A stretch of 64,000 bases of DNA from Alphaproteobacteria bacterium (GTDB taxonomy: Bacteria; Pseudomonadota; Alphaproteobacteria; JAUHZC01), in contig CP060236.1 in assembly GCA_023898725.1 (NCBI GenBank), positions 493,501 through 557,500 of the forward strand, written 5' to 3'. Below, in pieces: positions 36,245-46,409 of this stretch. A model generated the notes under the pieces. That model did not search any database. It saw only the letters and a list, made by a program, of their open reading frames with translations, and was not told the origin of the DNA. How positions within the stretch are numbered: the stretch's first letter is position 1; the number at the start of each line of letters is the position of its first letter. Both the position numbers and the translations under genes were made by a program.

Positions 36245-37372
36245 ATGAAAAAGAAACGTATCTTGCAAGTTGTTCCTGCTCTTGAAACGGGTGGCCTCGA
36301 ACGGGTAACGATTCAAACTACCAAGCAACTCATAGCACTTGCCGGTCAAAACAACCGGTTTTTTGTGGCCAGTAGTGGGGGAAGGCTCGCAGGAGAACTC
36401 GGTCAGAATCATATTTGTATTCCTAATCTTCACCGTCGTACCCCTTGGCATATTATGAGAAACATATTTTCTCTTATGCGCGTTATCAAAAAACATAAAA
36501 TTAGCTTGGTACATGCACGCTCGCGCGCACCGGCGTGGTCCTGCTATTTTGCCTGCAAGCTCTTACGTCTTCCTTTTATGACAAGCTTTCACGGCGTTTA
36601 CAATCAAACCAATAGTCTCAAGGCCTTATATAACTCTATCATGGTGCGTGGGGTGTATGTGATTGCGATCTCTGAATTTGTCGCGAGGCATATTCGTAAG
36701 ACATTTGCTCATCTGAATCCCCGCATTGCTTGTATTCCAGCAGGAATTGATGTGCATCACTTTGATCCTGAGCGTGTTTCCACTGCAGATATCGATGCTT
36801 TTTATGCCAATCATAATATCCAACGGTTTCGTAAAATTCTCTTTCTTCCTGGGCGTCTGACGGCACTGAAGGGGCATCATGTTCTTCTTGAGGCAGCCAA
36901 AAGCCTTAATCCTGATGTTTTTGCTGTAGTGATCGCCGGTGATCACCAGGGCCGCAAAGGGTATGCAGAGACACTTAAAAAGAAAGCATCAAAACTTACA
37001 ATGCCTGTGATATTTGTGACAAAGCTTGATGATTTAGTTGTGGCCTATGCTGCTGCTGATATTGTTTTTTCATGCTCCACCGATCCAGAAGCTTTCGGGC
37101 GTATTACAACAGAAGCACTAGCCATGGGAAGGCCCTATATAGGAACTAATCATGGCGGATCCTTAGAGCAAACCCGTAATGGGCTGTATGGTGTTCTTGT
37201 TCCTCCTCACGATCCACAGGCCTTAGTACACGCTGTGAATGCATTTGAGCGCATGTCGCCCGATAAGCGTGCACAGTATTCCCGTAACGTTCGTAAGCAC
37301 ATTGTTGAAAATTATGCCGAAGAACGCATGGCACAGATGACCTTGCGGGTTTATGCAGATGTTCTCAGCTGA
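36245..37372 (+). CDS. Glycosyltransferase family 4 protein
   Basis: Retaining GT-B glycosyltransferase of 375 residues, probably adding a sugar to LPS core, capsule or a lipid at the cytoplasmic membrane face. The N-terminal domain opens RILQVVPALETGGLER. The C-terminal donor domain has LFLPGRLTALKGHHVLL and the EX7E-type site EAFGRITTEALAMGRP followed by GTNHGG. The ATG at 36245 is preferred over the in-frame TTG just before it; neither has a strong ribosome site. Sugar and acceptor cannot be inferred. It converges on holA with 15 bases between stops. Confidence 0.85.
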   Translation: MKKKRILQVVPALETGGLERVTIQTTKQLIALAGQNNRFFVASSGGRLAGELGQNHICIPNLHRRTPWHIMRNIFSLMRVIKKHKISLVHARSRAPAWSCYFACKLLRLPFMTSFHGVYNQTNSLKALYNSIMVRGVYVIAISEFVARHIRKTFAHLNPRIACIPAGIDVHHFDPERVSTADIDAFYANHNIQRFRKILFLPGRLTALKGHHVLLEAAKSLNPDVFAVVIAGDHQGRKGYAETLKKKASKLTMPVIFVTKLDDLVVAYAAADIVFSCSTDPEAFGRITTEALAMGRPYIGTNHGGSLEQTRNGLYGVLVPPHDPQALVHAVNAFERMSPDKRAQYSRNVRKHIVENYAEERMAQMTLRVYADVLS

Positions 37373-37387
37373 AAATAAAGATGAGTT

Positions 37388-38374
37388 TTAAGCCTTAAGA
37401 AAGGCGTCAGTGCACTCTGTGAGTAATATGTCCGGTGCACACTTTGCTTGAACTTCAAGGTAATTTAACATACTGAGGATTTTGAGCAGCTCAAGTGCTG
37501 TGTACGTCCGGCAGAGTCGTTCAAAACGGGGTTTGATTGTAAACAATACTGGGGGATTTAGAAGTGATATAGCGGCTTCAAGGGATTTCCCGGCTTGTAT
37601 TTGTTCCTGCACACTCAGTAGTTGTTTGGTAATGTGAAGTGTTTGTCGAATGAAAGACATGGCTGTGGCAGTTGTAAGAAGGTGATCATTGAGGAGAGCG
37701 AAGCGGTTGGGGGATTTTTCAAAAAATCCCCAGACAAGATCCGATACATCAGTAGAAAGACTACCAATAAGGGTTGTGATTTCTGAGGGTCTCACCTCTT
37801 TGTTCCCATGCACAAAAAGACCAATTTTTTTCGCAAGATCCTCGAAATTACATTCTTCATTGGTATGGTTGGCGATGAAAAGAAGAATCTTCTCTGGAAT
37901 GAACATGTGGTGGTGGCGAGCAAACACCGAAAGCAATAGGCGTCGCATATCAGGTGTTGAATCGTAGACACCCGCAGCATGAAAAATCGAAGAATCATTT
38001 GCATGTTTTACTAGTTTTGAGCGCGTATTGAGGGTATCTGAAGCACAAATAAGAGGAACCTCAGACGTTGGTGTTTGCGTGATTGCTTCGAGCAGTGTCG
38101 GTGTGTCCGTATCTTTTACGCCTCCTATCAAGGGCAGTGCCTTAGTAGTGTTTTCTGGAAAAAGTGTAGAGGCCCCTTCCATGTAGGTGCGCAGGAGTGA
38201 TGGCGTTAGTGTATCCGGAAATGCTACAGAAAGACCACGTGCATCGGAAACCCCGTATGCAATGGCAGTAGCAAGTGCATTATTCAAGGTTCCATGAGGA
38301 CCGTAGATAACCAAAAGACGCCCTGAGTAAGGTGACGTTAAAAACGAACAGAGTTTTTGGGCATTGATTTTCAT
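37388..38374 (-). CDS. holA: DNA polymerase III subunit delta
   Basis: Clamp-loader subunit that opens the beta clamp, 328 residues. It has the AAA+-like but non-ATPase fold: LLVIYGPHGTLNNALATAI in place of a P-loop, a Rossmann-like domain, and a C-terminal collar with LLTTATAMSFIRQTLHITKQLL. Its ATG overlaps the stop of the LptE-like gene as ATGA, matching the leuS-lptE-holA order common in proteobacteria. Sequence conservation is low, so context carries part of the identification. Confidence 0.88.
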   Translation of the reverse strand: MKINAQKLCSFLTSPYSGRLLVIYGPHGTLNNALATAIAYGVSDARGLSVAFPDTLTPSLLRTYMEGASTLFPENTTKALPLIGGVKDTDTPTLLEAITQTPTSEVPLICASDTLNTRSKLVKHANDSSIFHAAGVYDSTPDMRRLLLSVFARHHHMFIPEKILLFIANHTNEECNFEDLAKKIGLFVHGNKEVRPSEITTLIGSLSTDVSDLVWGFFEKSPNRFALLNDHLLTTATAMSFIRQTLHITKQLLSVQEQIQAGKSLEAAISLLNPPVLFTIKPRFERLCRTYTALELLKILSMLNYLEVQAKCAPDILLTECTDAFLKA

Positions 38375-38916
38375 TTAACCCCATCAGAAACGTTTGTAAG
38401 AGACCTCTCGTGGGAAAAATGCACACGAATTTGATGGGCAATATCCTCTGCCAGCGGTGCAAGAATTTTTTCTTTGGTATCGCGCTGGGCAATGTGCGTT
38501 GCGTATGCCGAGAATGTTGTGTGGCCACTTACAGAGTAAGCACCGTGCAAAAGAGCACTACCCTGACAGACAGTTACGCCGGCTTTGTGATCAAGAAGAC
38601 GGAAGCTTGCTCGTCCTTCTATTTCCTTGCGTGAATCCGTATTTTTGGATGAAATTCCGATACCGCGTTCACTATCTTGAAAAATGACGAGCAGGTGATA
38701 GCGAGAATTTTTGTCCCTTTTCCCTTGGGTGAAATGCATCTCTAAATGTTGACGCAATAAAACACCCTGCTTTTCAGGAATGGGCCCCACATAAATATCA
38801 AGATGACCAAGGTCTCCCCCTTCCGTGAACGTAATATTATTGAGGGGGGTTACGCTGCATCCACTCATGAGGCAGAGTACACATATATATGTAAATCTAT
38901 GCAGGAATAATAACAA
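38371..38916 (-). CDS. lptE: LptE-like outer-membrane LPS-assembly lipoprotein
   Basis: Small lipoprotein placed between leuS and holA, where LptE lies in proteobacteria. LptE plugs the LptD barrel for LPS insertion. The likely start is TTG at 38916, preceded by AAAGGA nine bases upstream. It gives 181 residues with signal peptide LLLFLHRFTYICVLCLMSGC and lipobox LMSGC, overlapping leuS by 20 bases. The longer frame from 39003 hides the signal peptide. The core has DIYVGPIPEKQGVLLRQHLE and a final helix with LAEDIAHQIRVH. Sequence similarity to LptE is weak. Confidence 0.7.
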   Translation of the reverse strand: MLLFLHRFTYICVLCLMSGCSVTPLNNITFTEGGDLGHLDIYVGPIPEKQGVLLRQHLEMHFTQGKRDKNSRYHLLVIFQDSERGIGISSKNTDSRKEIEGRASFRLLDHKAGVTVCQGSALLHGAYSVSGHTTFSAYATHIAQRDTKEKILAPLAEDIAHQIRVHFSHERSLTNVSDGVK

Positions 38917-41458
38917 TGTTGATAATCCTTTTAGGTACAAAAATAATCTTTTTGATCGTATGATTTTGGATAAGGCGTTTGACATTATCCAACTGTAGGG
39001 CACGTTCTGTCACATCATGATCGGGAGTTTCGATAGCTACATCTAATGTTCCTCGTAGTTTTCCATTCACTTGCACACCATATGTAATGGTGTCTGGGAT
39101 TACTAAGGAGGCATCGATGGAGGGCCATGGGGTATCGTGAAGTGCTCCATCGTATCCAAAAATCTGCCATAGTTCTGCCGTTATATGAGGAATCGCAGGA
39201 TGAGAAGCCCCAAGAATGATGCGCCGCATTGCATTCAGTGTGTGTGCGCTGGCCTTACTTTGTAGCGCCTCATCCATCACTGTAATCATTTCACGTAGGC
39301 TTGCCACGTAAAGATTGAGGTGAATGGCAGCAATGCTATCCGTTGCTTTTTGAAGCAATTGATGCAAGCGCTTAAGGAATGCATCGGGTTGAGGGGACGC
39401 GAGCGAGGCAGCAATAGGATGCGTTTCCATAAGAACACGCCAAAACCGGTTAAGGAACTTCCATGTTCCCTGCAATCCCGTCTCTGACCACTCAAAGTCA
39501 CGTTCAGGTGGACTATCTGAAATCGTAAAAAGCCGTGTGGTATCAACGCCGTAATCCTTCATGATTGCCTCAGGATCAACAACATTTTTCTTGGATTTAC
39601 TCATTTTTTCTGATCGCCCGACAACCACAGGAGTGTTATCTGCTTTACAGATAACACTCCCTCCGGTTGTTGTAGAGACCTCCTCGGGTTTGAGCCAGGC
39701 ACCGCTTGAATGGCGATAGCTTTCATGGCACACCATACCCTGGGTTAGAAGACCGCGGAAGGGCTCATCAATGGAGAAAAATCCACAATCACGCAAGGCC
39801 TTAGTGAAAAAACGTGCGTAGAGAAGATGTAAGATTGCATGCTCCACCCCCCCAATATATTGATCCACAGGCATGAGACGATTACAAGCATCCGTGTTGA
39901 TGACATCCAAGGTGCGTGTGTCACAAAAGCGTGCAAAATACCACGAGGATTCAAAGAAAGTATCCAACGTGTCTGTTTCCCGTTGTGCAGGTTGTGCGCA
40001 GTTAGGGCAAGTGGTGTTTTTCCAGGTTGGGTGATTCTCTAAAGGATTCCCGGGTAAATTAAATGTCACATCGTCAGGGAGGATAACAGGTAACTGCTCT
40101 TCGGGAACAGGAATAATCCCACAGCTTTCACAGTGAATGAAGGGAATGGGGCATCCCCAATAACGTTGTCGTGAAACCCCCCAATCGCGCAAGCGATACG
40201 TAGTTTCAAAAAATCCAGTGTTTGTTTCTTTGAGCGCATCTATCACTTTTTCTTTGGCTTCTGCGCACGAAAGACCATTAAGAAAATCTGAATTTATGAT
40301 TGTTCCCCCGCCTGTGTAGGCACAGTCAGGGTTATAAGGGGTCGCTGAACGTCCCTGTGCATCAGGATCAATGACGGGGCGAATGGGTAATGCATATTTA
40401 CGGGCAAAGTCCATGTCACGTTGATCGTGGGCAGGACACCCAAAAATCGCCCCAGTTCCGTATCCCATTAATACGAAATTTGCCACGTATACTGGAATTT
40501 CTTGCGTGGGGTTGAGGGGATTAAAAACCCGTATGCCTGTATCCACGCCTTCTTTTTCTGCTTTATCAATGTTTTCTTGGGCTGTGCCAAGGCGTGCGCA
40601 GTGTGTAATAAATGTGGCAATTTGTGGATTGTTTTGGGCAAGCGTTAAAGAAAGAGGATGCGTAGGCGCAAGGGCTATAAAAGAAGCACCAAAAATTGTA
40701 TCAGGCCGTGTTGTGAAAACATCAATGGATTTTTCTGGTGCACCACAGTGTTGAAAGGCAATGCGTGCACCGGTTGATTTCCCAATCCAGTTGCGCTGCA
40801 TAGTGCGAACTTTTTCTGGCCAACCCGTCAGCGTCTCCAAATCAGCAAGTAATTCGTCGGCGTAGGCTGTAATGTTCACGAACCACTGGTTGAGTGTTTT
40901 TCGCTCAATGAGCGCACCGGACCGCCATCCCTTGCCATCAATGACTTGTTCATTAGCAAGGACTGTATTTTCCACAGGATCCCAATTAACGGTAGCCTCT
41001 TTACGGTAAATAAGACCCTTTTGATAGAGTCTCAGAAAAATTTTTTGCTCCAGACCATAATATCCTGGATGACAAGAGGCAATTTCTTTATCCCAGTCAA
41101 AAGAAAAACCTAAAGATTTGAACTGATCTCGCATAATCGCTATATTTTGATAGGTCCACACGCGCGGGTGTTCCCCATGCTCCATAGCAGCATTCTCAGC
41201 TGGAAGCCCAAAGGCATCCCATCCCATAGGATGTAGAACGTCATAACCATGAGCGCGTTTGAAACGAGCCAGCACATCTCCTAACATATAGTTACGGACG
41301 TGCCCCATGTGAAGCTTGCCTGAGGGATAGGGAAACATTTCCAGCACATAAAATTTCTCAGCATTGTTTCTATCTGTGGTTTTGTAGGTGTTTTCCTTTT
41401 CCCAGAGAGCCTGCCATTTTTTTTCAATAGCTCTAGGTGTATAAACCGTTCCAGCCAT
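38897..41458 (-). CDS. leuS: Leucine--tRNA ligase
   Basis: Class I synthetase charging tRNA-Leu, 853 residues from the ATG at 41458 (a GTG lies directly before it). Motifs are PYPSGKLHMGHVRNY (HIGH), the CP1 editing domain with TRPDTIFGASFIA, zinc-type Cys pairs near CESCG and CPNCAQ, and EKMSKSKKNVVDP (KMSKS). The C-terminal domain ends with YGVQVNGKLRGTLDV and a short tail. It starts five bases after the DUF3576 stop. Confidence 0.97.
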   Translation of the reverse strand: MAGTVYTPRAIEKKWQALWEKENTYKTTDRNNAEKFYVLEMFPYPSGKLHMGHVRNYMLGDVLARFKRAHGYDVLHPMGWDAFGLPAENAAMEHGEHPRVWTYQNIAIMRDQFKSLGFSFDWDKEIASCHPGYYGLEQKIFLRLYQKGLIYRKEATVNWDPVENTVLANEQVIDGKGWRSGALIERKTLNQWFVNITAYADELLADLETLTGWPEKVRTMQRNWIGKSTGARIAFQHCGAPEKSIDVFTTRPDTIFGASFIALAPTHPLSLTLAQNNPQIATFITHCARLGTAQENIDKAEKEGVDTGIRVFNPLNPTQEIPVYVANFVLMGYGTGAIFGCPAHDQRDMDFARKYALPIRPVIDPDAQGRSATPYNPDCAYTGGGTIINSDFLNGLSCAEAKEKVIDALKETNTGFFETTYRLRDWGVSRQRYWGCPIPFIHCESCGIIPVPEEQLPVILPDDVTFNLPGNPLENHPTWKNTTCPNCAQPAQRETDTLDTFFESSWYFARFCDTRTLDVINTDACNRLMPVDQYIGGVEHAILHLLYARFFTKALRDCGFFSIDEPFRGLLTQGMVCHESYRHSSGAWLKPEEVSTTTGGSVICKADNTPVVVGRSEKMSKSKKNVVDPEAIMKDYGVDTTRLFTISDSPPERDFEWSETGLQGTWKFLNRFWRVLMETHPIAASLASPQPDAFLKRLHQLLQKATDSIAAIHLNLYVASLREMITVMDEALQSKASAHTLNAMRRIILGASHPAIPHITAELWQIFGYDGALHDTPWPSIDASLVIPDTITYGVQVNGKLRGTLDVAIETPDHDVTERALQLDNVKRLIQNHTIKKIIFVPKRIINIVIIPA

Positions 41459-41463
41459 CACAA

Positions 41464-41976
41464 TTATCCCCCAAGTGCTTGGATACGTAGTTTACGCGCA
41501 TTGGTGAGAATCGTATCTTCCATGCTTCGGTTGGTGCTTTTATCAATAGGCACATCCGTCCACGATGAACCACTTTTAGGTTGCCGTGTTTGCCGGAATA
41601 CACGCACCCGCAAGTTTGCGGGTGTAAGCTTTTTGCCCAAGATATGGATATCTACCTTCAGGCGTTCGTTTGAAGACTCAGGAGGTGTTTGCCATTCGGT
41701 AATAATCATGCCACCATTGGAATCTGCTGATCGCAGAGGAAAAGCCTGAACAGCATCTAACGATGCTTGCCATAAGTAACTGTTTATACCAAGATAGGCG
41801 TTCTCACCACCATTATACTCACGACTGCCCCCAATGGTAATGCCTTTTCCCAGAAAGTTTCCCGCTGCTGCTTCGCGAACGTCATCCGTTGTTTGGGGGG
41901 TTCCGCCTGTTTTATCCACGTTCCCGGCACATCCACTTAGAAGCCCCACTATAATGAGGCGTAATAAATTTTTCAT
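41464..41976 (-). CDS. DUF3576 lipoprotein
   Basis: Protein of 170 residues with signal peptide and lipobox LLSGC (Cys 16). The domain is the alphaproteobacterial DUF3576 family, with GGENAYLGINSYLWQASLDA and GGMIITEWQ. GGAG lies six bases before the ATG. Its place before leuS-lptE-holA is conserved in alphaproteobacteria by recall, suggesting an outer-membrane assembly role, but the function is unknown. Confidence 0.87.
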   Translation of the reverse strand: MKNLLRLIIVGLLSGCAGNVDKTGGTPQTTDDVREAAAGNFLGKGITIGGSREYNGGENAYLGINSYLWQASLDAVQAFPLRSADSNGGMIITEWQTPPESSNERLKVDIHILGKKLTPANLRVRVFRQTRQPKSGSSWTDVPIDKSTNRSMEDTILTNARKLRIQALGG

Positions 41977-42065
41977 AATGACTCCAGTATTTTTTCCTCT
42001 CAGGTATGACGTTTCCTTGTCTTTTCGTCAATCCTCAATGTGGCCCACACGAGCTGGTTTTATGC

Positions 42066-43529
42066 CTAGTGCCTGGGTGTATCTTTCCACAGATTTTTGG
42101 TCTCCCACACGTGTGTTTTTGTATTGAGCTCATGAATAAGGGGGGGACCATCGCTTGGATATAAATCCCCCTCTGCAGCCAGGAGAGGACGCGAATGGCG
42201 GAGTTCTCCGTTATAACCCACCCACGCACCAAAGTTTTTATAGTGGATGCTAAAACGATCACCGAATGCAAATGTTTTGATAACACCAATAAAATCATCA
42301 AGAGACTTTACACCAATATTATTAATGCGTCGGATGCAAATGAATTGAGGCGCCTTCTCCCACATAAGAGATTCGAACTTTTGGTGAAGCCCTCCACCTG
42401 GTTGGATGTTGGTCAAAAGAAGTGTGCGCGGCGCAATGCCCAGGCGTGCGCGCGTACCCTCATCGGCTTCGTAAAAAACTCCCCCCGCAAAGGAAAAAAG
42501 GCGTTTAATTTTGTTCTCTTCGACACTATAAAGACCAACAGTGAGTGTATGAATTTTTCCGTGGCGCACAAGAGTGAACGTAACAGCACCCTTTCCTTCC
42601 TGACAGGCATTTTCGATCATCCAAATATTGGATCCTGTTTCTTGCCCATTGACTTTTAAAATGATATCCCCGGGACGCAATACCTTGGCTGCGGGGGATT
42701 TATAGCGCGTTCCTTGCACAACAATCACTTTATTTTGAGACTCAGGATAGTTGCGCTCATATTCACGGGCGATATCCGTTGGAAAAGCATCATACTTGAC
42801 GGCGCGATCAAGATAGTAATATGTAAACTCCGCACCTGTAGATTGACGAGTATACGTTCCTTTTTCTTGGATATGAGTCAAAACAGGCTTGATATATCCT
42901 GCTGATAAAGCAAGAGCGTGGCTATCGGCGGTTCCAGAGTGATTGAGGCCAATGACACGTCCTGAGGCGTCGCATACAGCAGAACCACTGCTTCCTCCAC
43001 GCGTATTAACGCTTATGCGCATGGCCTGACACTGAATGTACCCATCTGTTTCGTCCATGCTTGTGACGCGCCCTACTTGAAAGGAAAAATCCTGACCAGC
43101 ATTTTTTCCAATCAAAAAAACATCGACATCTCTTTTGGCTCCCTCGGGATGTAAGGCTAATTGTCGGGCCTCTTTGGGAATGTGGCGAGGGTCAACTTTT
43201 AGGAGCGCAAAGTCATAGATGGGGTCATAGTAGTAGATAGTGGCGTCCACCTGTTTCCCATTATGAAAGGTGACCTCATGCTTACCGAGTGAAGCTGAGG
43301 CAACCACATGACGATTTGTGATGATCAGGCCGCGTTTTTTATCGGCAATAAAGCCTGATCCGTGTGATTCTTGAGCGGTACTATAGGCGGATTTAAGTAC
43401 GCGCGTGGAAATACTGACAACGCCCTTGCGAACGTTTGCAATAACATCATTACTAAAACTTGTTGCCCAAAGAACTTCTGTAAGAAAAAAGAGATAAAGT
43501 AGGAGTTTCATGGTTTTTTTGATGAGCAT
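42066..43529 (-). CDS. NMA111-like trypsin-fold serine protease with PDZ domain
   Basis: Exported serine protease of about 487 residues. A signal peptide (about 1-21, LLLYLFFLTEVLWA) is followed by a trypsin-like domain with His74 (IITNRHVV), Asp106 (DPIYDFALLKVD) and Ser181 (RGGSSGSAV). A PDZ-like domain (about 245-330) has RPGDIILKVNGQ, and a second divergent PDZ-like module is near 355-440. IADKKRGLIITNRHVV and YDPIYDFALLKVDP resemble eukaryotic NMA111/HtrA proteins more than DegP. The start is uncertain: ATGs exist at 43529 and 43511, neither with good Shine-Dalgarno spacing. A periplasmic quality-control or exported role is inferred. Confidence 0.82.
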   Translation of the reverse strand: MLIKKTMKLLLYLFFLTEVLWATSFSNDVIANVRKGVVSISTRVLKSAYSTAQESHGSGFIADKKRGLIITNRHVVASASLGKHEVTFHNGKQVDATIYYYDPIYDFALLKVDPRHIPKEARQLALHPEGAKRDVDVFLIGKNAGQDFSFQVGRVTSMDETDGYIQCQAMRISVNTRGGSSGSAVCDASGRVIGLNHSGTADSHALALSAGYIKPVLTHIQEKGTYTRQSTGAEFTYYYLDRAVKYDAFPTDIAREYERNYPESQNKVIVVQGTRYKSPAAKVLRPGDIILKVNGQETGSNIWMIENACQEGKGAVTFTLVRHGKIHTLTVGLYSVEENKIKRLFSFAGGVFYEADEGTRARLGIAPRTLLLTNIQPGGGLHQKFESLMWEKAPQFICIRRINNIGVKSLDDFIGVIKTFAFGDRFSIHYKNFGAWVGYNGELRHSRPLLAAEGDLYPSDGPPLIHELNTKTHVWETKNLWKDTPRH

Positions 43530-43660
43530 TCCTGCATAATGTAGTCTGGCTCTGAGGGAATTGCAAGGCACCGTGGCGGCAAAAAACACTGGAAAGAATT
43601 GCCTTTTATGCCGACTCCGTTATTATCAATGTGCTTTTTTGAATATCACAAGGATATAAT

Positions 43661-44452
43661 ATGACGCAGTTAATGACAGGAAAAAAAGGAATTATCATGG
43701 GGGTTGCGAACAGCAACTCGATTGCATGGGGGATCGCTCAGGCGCTGCATGCTCACGGGGCGGAGCTTGCCTTTACCTATCAAGGAGATGTACTGAAGAA
43801 ACGCGTAGAACCCTTGGCACAGTCGGTAGGTGCAACACACGTTCTTCCCTGCGATGTTTCTGATGACTCTTTAATCACTGATGTTTTTGCCACCCTTGGT
43901 AAGGCATGGGGCTCGTTGGATTTTGTGGTCCATGCCATTGCATTCGCCGATCGTGATGCCTTGCGTGGGCGCTATGTTGATACAACCCGTGTCCAGTTTC
44001 TTCAGGCGATGGACATCTCATGTTATTCGCTGACAGCTGTTGCGGCAGCGGCTGCACCCTATATGTCTGAGGGTGGGAGTATCATTACATTGAGTTACTA
44101 TGGGGCAGAAAAGGTTCTTCCAAATTATAATGTCATGGGTGTTGCGAAGGCTGCTCTTGAGGCAAGTGTTCGGTATCTTGCGGCAGATTTGGGCCCGAAA
44201 AACATTCGTGTGAATGCGATTTCTGCCGGACCTGTGCGCACGTTGGCTGCTTCTGGGATTGGTGATTTGGTAAAGATGTTAAATTGGAACAAAGAGAATG
44301 CCCCCTTGCGCCGAAATGTTTCCTTACAAGATTTAGGCGGAACTGGTGTATACTTCCTCAGTGATCTTTCGCACGGGGTAACGGGAGAAATCCACTACGT
44401 GGATGCTGGATATAATATTATGGGGATGAAAGCCTCAGACGCAAAGGAATAA
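43661..44452 (+). CDS. fabI: Enoyl-[acyl-carrier-protein] reductase (NADH)
   Basis: Catalyses the last reduction of type II fatty acid elongation. The protein has 263 residues. The cofactor site is IIMGVANSNSIAWGIA, and the catalytic pair is Tyr156 and Lys163 in YNVMGVAK, at the same numbers as E. coli FabI. Triclosan-site-like residues (SYYGAEKVLPNYN) are present. AAGGA lies seven bases before the ATG. sppA starts 11 bases downstream, so co-transcription is likely. Divergent from the protease gene. Confidence 0.96.
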   Translation: MTQLMTGKKGIIMGVANSNSIAWGIAQALHAHGAELAFTYQGDVLKKRVEPLAQSVGATHVLPCDVSDDSLITDVFATLGKAWGSLDFVVHAIAFADRDALRGRYVDTTRVQFLQAMDISCYSLTAVAAAAAPYMSEGGSIITLSYYGAEKVLPNYNVMGVAKAALEASVRYLAADLGPKNIRVNAISAGPVRTLAASGIGDLVKMLNWNKENAPLRRNVSLQDLGGTGVYFLSDLSHGVTGEIHYVDAGYNIMGMKASDAKE

Positions 44453-44463
44453 AAACATATACA

Positions 44464-46359
44464 ATGCTAAAAATATTCACAAAAAAACTGAGTGCTAAGG
44501 TAAAATCATCCCCAGCCAAAGGCAACGCATCCAAAACCTGGTTCGAGTCATTTGTTACCTTGTTTTGGAATCTTGTCGTCCAGCCCTTGCGCATGTTTGG
44601 TCCTATTCTATGGTTTGCCGTGGGTGCCATTAAGGTTGGTTTGCTTCTGGTGGGGTTTGTTTTTAGTGTTGTGGCTATTGCAGGAACTATTCTTTTTCAG
44701 AGTATTTTTAAAGGAGATATTTCCCCTGGTGCTTTAAGCAAAGGCATTGAAGATGCAACCGTTTTGGAGGTTGTCGTGAATGATGCCTTGATGGGTGCTG
44801 CAATGCCCGACCTACAAGAGGCGCTCGTTAGCGGTGAGCGCTTTACCTTTGTGAGCGCTCTTGAGGGGTTGCGCCGGGCTGTGGAGGATCCTCGCATTAA
44901 GGGAGCCTATGTTAAAATCGATGATGGCGTCCTTGGTGTGGCAGAGTGCCAAGAATTGCGCAAAGCCCTTGCCCGTTTTAAAAAAGCCAAAAAATGGGTG
45001 GTAACGTATGCAGATAAGTTTGCCTTTGGGGGCAGTGCATCAACATTCCACTATTACCTTGCAAGCATATCGGATGAAATCTGGATGCATCACTTTGGAG
45101 AATTTGCACCAACAGGGCTTATGATGCAGGTGCCACGCGTTCGTGAGGCCCTTACAAAAATTAAAGTAACCCCCCATTTTATTGCGAAAAAAGAGTACAA
45201 GAATTACCCTGAAATGTTTACGCACAATGCATTAAGTCCAGAAGCGCGTGAAGTCATGAAAGATCACGTAGATGGTCTTTCGCGTCAGCTGGTAATGGGC
45301 ATATCGCAGGGCCGTTCTCTCAGTTTCGTTGAGGCCAATCGTATTCTTGAAGAAGTCCCCTTAACGGACCGCGATGCGTTAAAGTCGGGGTATATAGATA
45401 AACTTTTGTACCACGATGAAATTCGTCCTCTTATTAAGGAGCGGTATAAAATTCAGAATATTTTATCAGTGAAAGAATACACCCGCCTCATGGATGTGCC
45501 GAATGATTTATCGGATGTGAAAAAAACGGTCACTAACGTCACAACAGAGAAAAAAAAGATTATTGTTGTTGCCCTGCATGGCCAAATATCTTTGGGTTCC
45601 AGCGACTCATCCCAGGCATCAGATTTGACACCACGTTATGTCCAGCAGGCACTAAAGCAGGCGCGAAAGAAGAAACCCGATGCTGTCATTTTGCATATTG
45701 ATAGTCCAGGAGGTGATCCCCTTGCCTCTGAGATGATACACCGGCAAATAGCTGCATTTGCAAAGGATATTCCTGTGGTTGCTTTGTTAGGAAATGTGGC
45801 AGGATCAGGGGGGTACTGGATCGCCACTGCCGCAAAACATATTGTGGCACTACCTGGAACACTTACTGGATCCATCGGTGTCTTGATGGGTAAGTTTGAG
45901 TTGACTGATCTTTGGGATTATCTCGGGGTTCGCTGGGGCACCGTTAAGTCACATGAAGGAGCCGGGGCCTTTGCCAGTACAGAGGGATTTGCGCCCCAAA
46001 CGCTTGAAAAAATAGACACAATCGCAGAAGATCTTTATGCACGATTTGTTGATCGTGTTGCGACGTCCCGTAATCTTGAGCATAATTACGTAGAGACTAT
46101 CGCGAAAGGACGTGTGTGGTTAGGAAGTACAGCTAGAAAAAATAAACTCATTGACTCAACGGGTGGATATGTGGCTGCGCTTAAAAAGTGTGCTGCACTT
46201 ATGAAGGTAGAGACCACGGATGTGCAGGTAGGGTTTGTTAGCCGTCCACTCTCTTTTCCCCTGCTTGTGCGGAATATGATAGGCGTATACATGCGCCCGT
46301 GGATATCAGGGAGCAACACTGCTACTTTGATGATGAAGGATGTCCCCGTGTTTCCCTAG
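44464..46359 (+). CDS. sppA: Signal peptide peptidase SppA, long (67K) type
   Basis: Membrane-bound Ser/Lys peptidase that degrades cleaved signal peptides, 631 residues with two tandem S49 domains. A membrane region near residues 45-80 is followed by the N-terminal S49 half carrying Lys246 (KKEYKN). The C-terminal half carries Ser448 (GNVAGSGGYW) with GTLTGSIGVL. The N-terminal cytoplasmic extension (about 40 residues) is longer than in E. coli SppA. The stop is 50 bases from the end of the convergent EamA gene. Confidence 0.92.
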   Translation: MLKIFTKKLSAKVKSSPAKGNASKTWFESFVTLFWNLVVQPLRMFGPILWFAVGAIKVGLLLVGFVFSVVAIAGTILFQSIFKGDISPGALSKGIEDATVLEVVVNDALMGAAMPDLQEALVSGERFTFVSALEGLRRAVEDPRIKGAYVKIDDGVLGVAECQELRKALARFKKAKKWVVTYADKFAFGGSASTFHYYLASISDEIWMHHFGEFAPTGLMMQVPRVREALTKIKVTPHFIAKKEYKNYPEMFTHNALSPEAREVMKDHVDGLSRQLVMGISQGRSLSFVEANRILEEVPLTDRDALKSGYIDKLLYHDEIRPLIKERYKIQNILSVKEYTRLMDVPNDLSDVKKTVTNVTTEKKKIIVVALHGQISLGSSDSSQASDLTPRYVQQALKQARKKKPDAVILHIDSPGGDPLASEMIHRQIAAFAKDIPVVALLGNVAGSGGYWIATAAKHIVALPGTLTGSIGVLMGKFELTDLWDYLGVRWGTVKSHEGAGAFASTEGFAPQTLEKIDTIAEDLYARFVDRVATSRNLEHNYVETIAKGRVWLGSTARKNKLIDSTGGYVAALKKCAALMKVETTDVQVGFVSRPLSFPLLVRNMIGVYMRPWISGSNTATLMMKDVPVFP

Positions 46360-46409
46360 AAGAGGAATTTTTCTTGATAAATTATACCTGAGACAACCTG
46401 ATCCAGCTT

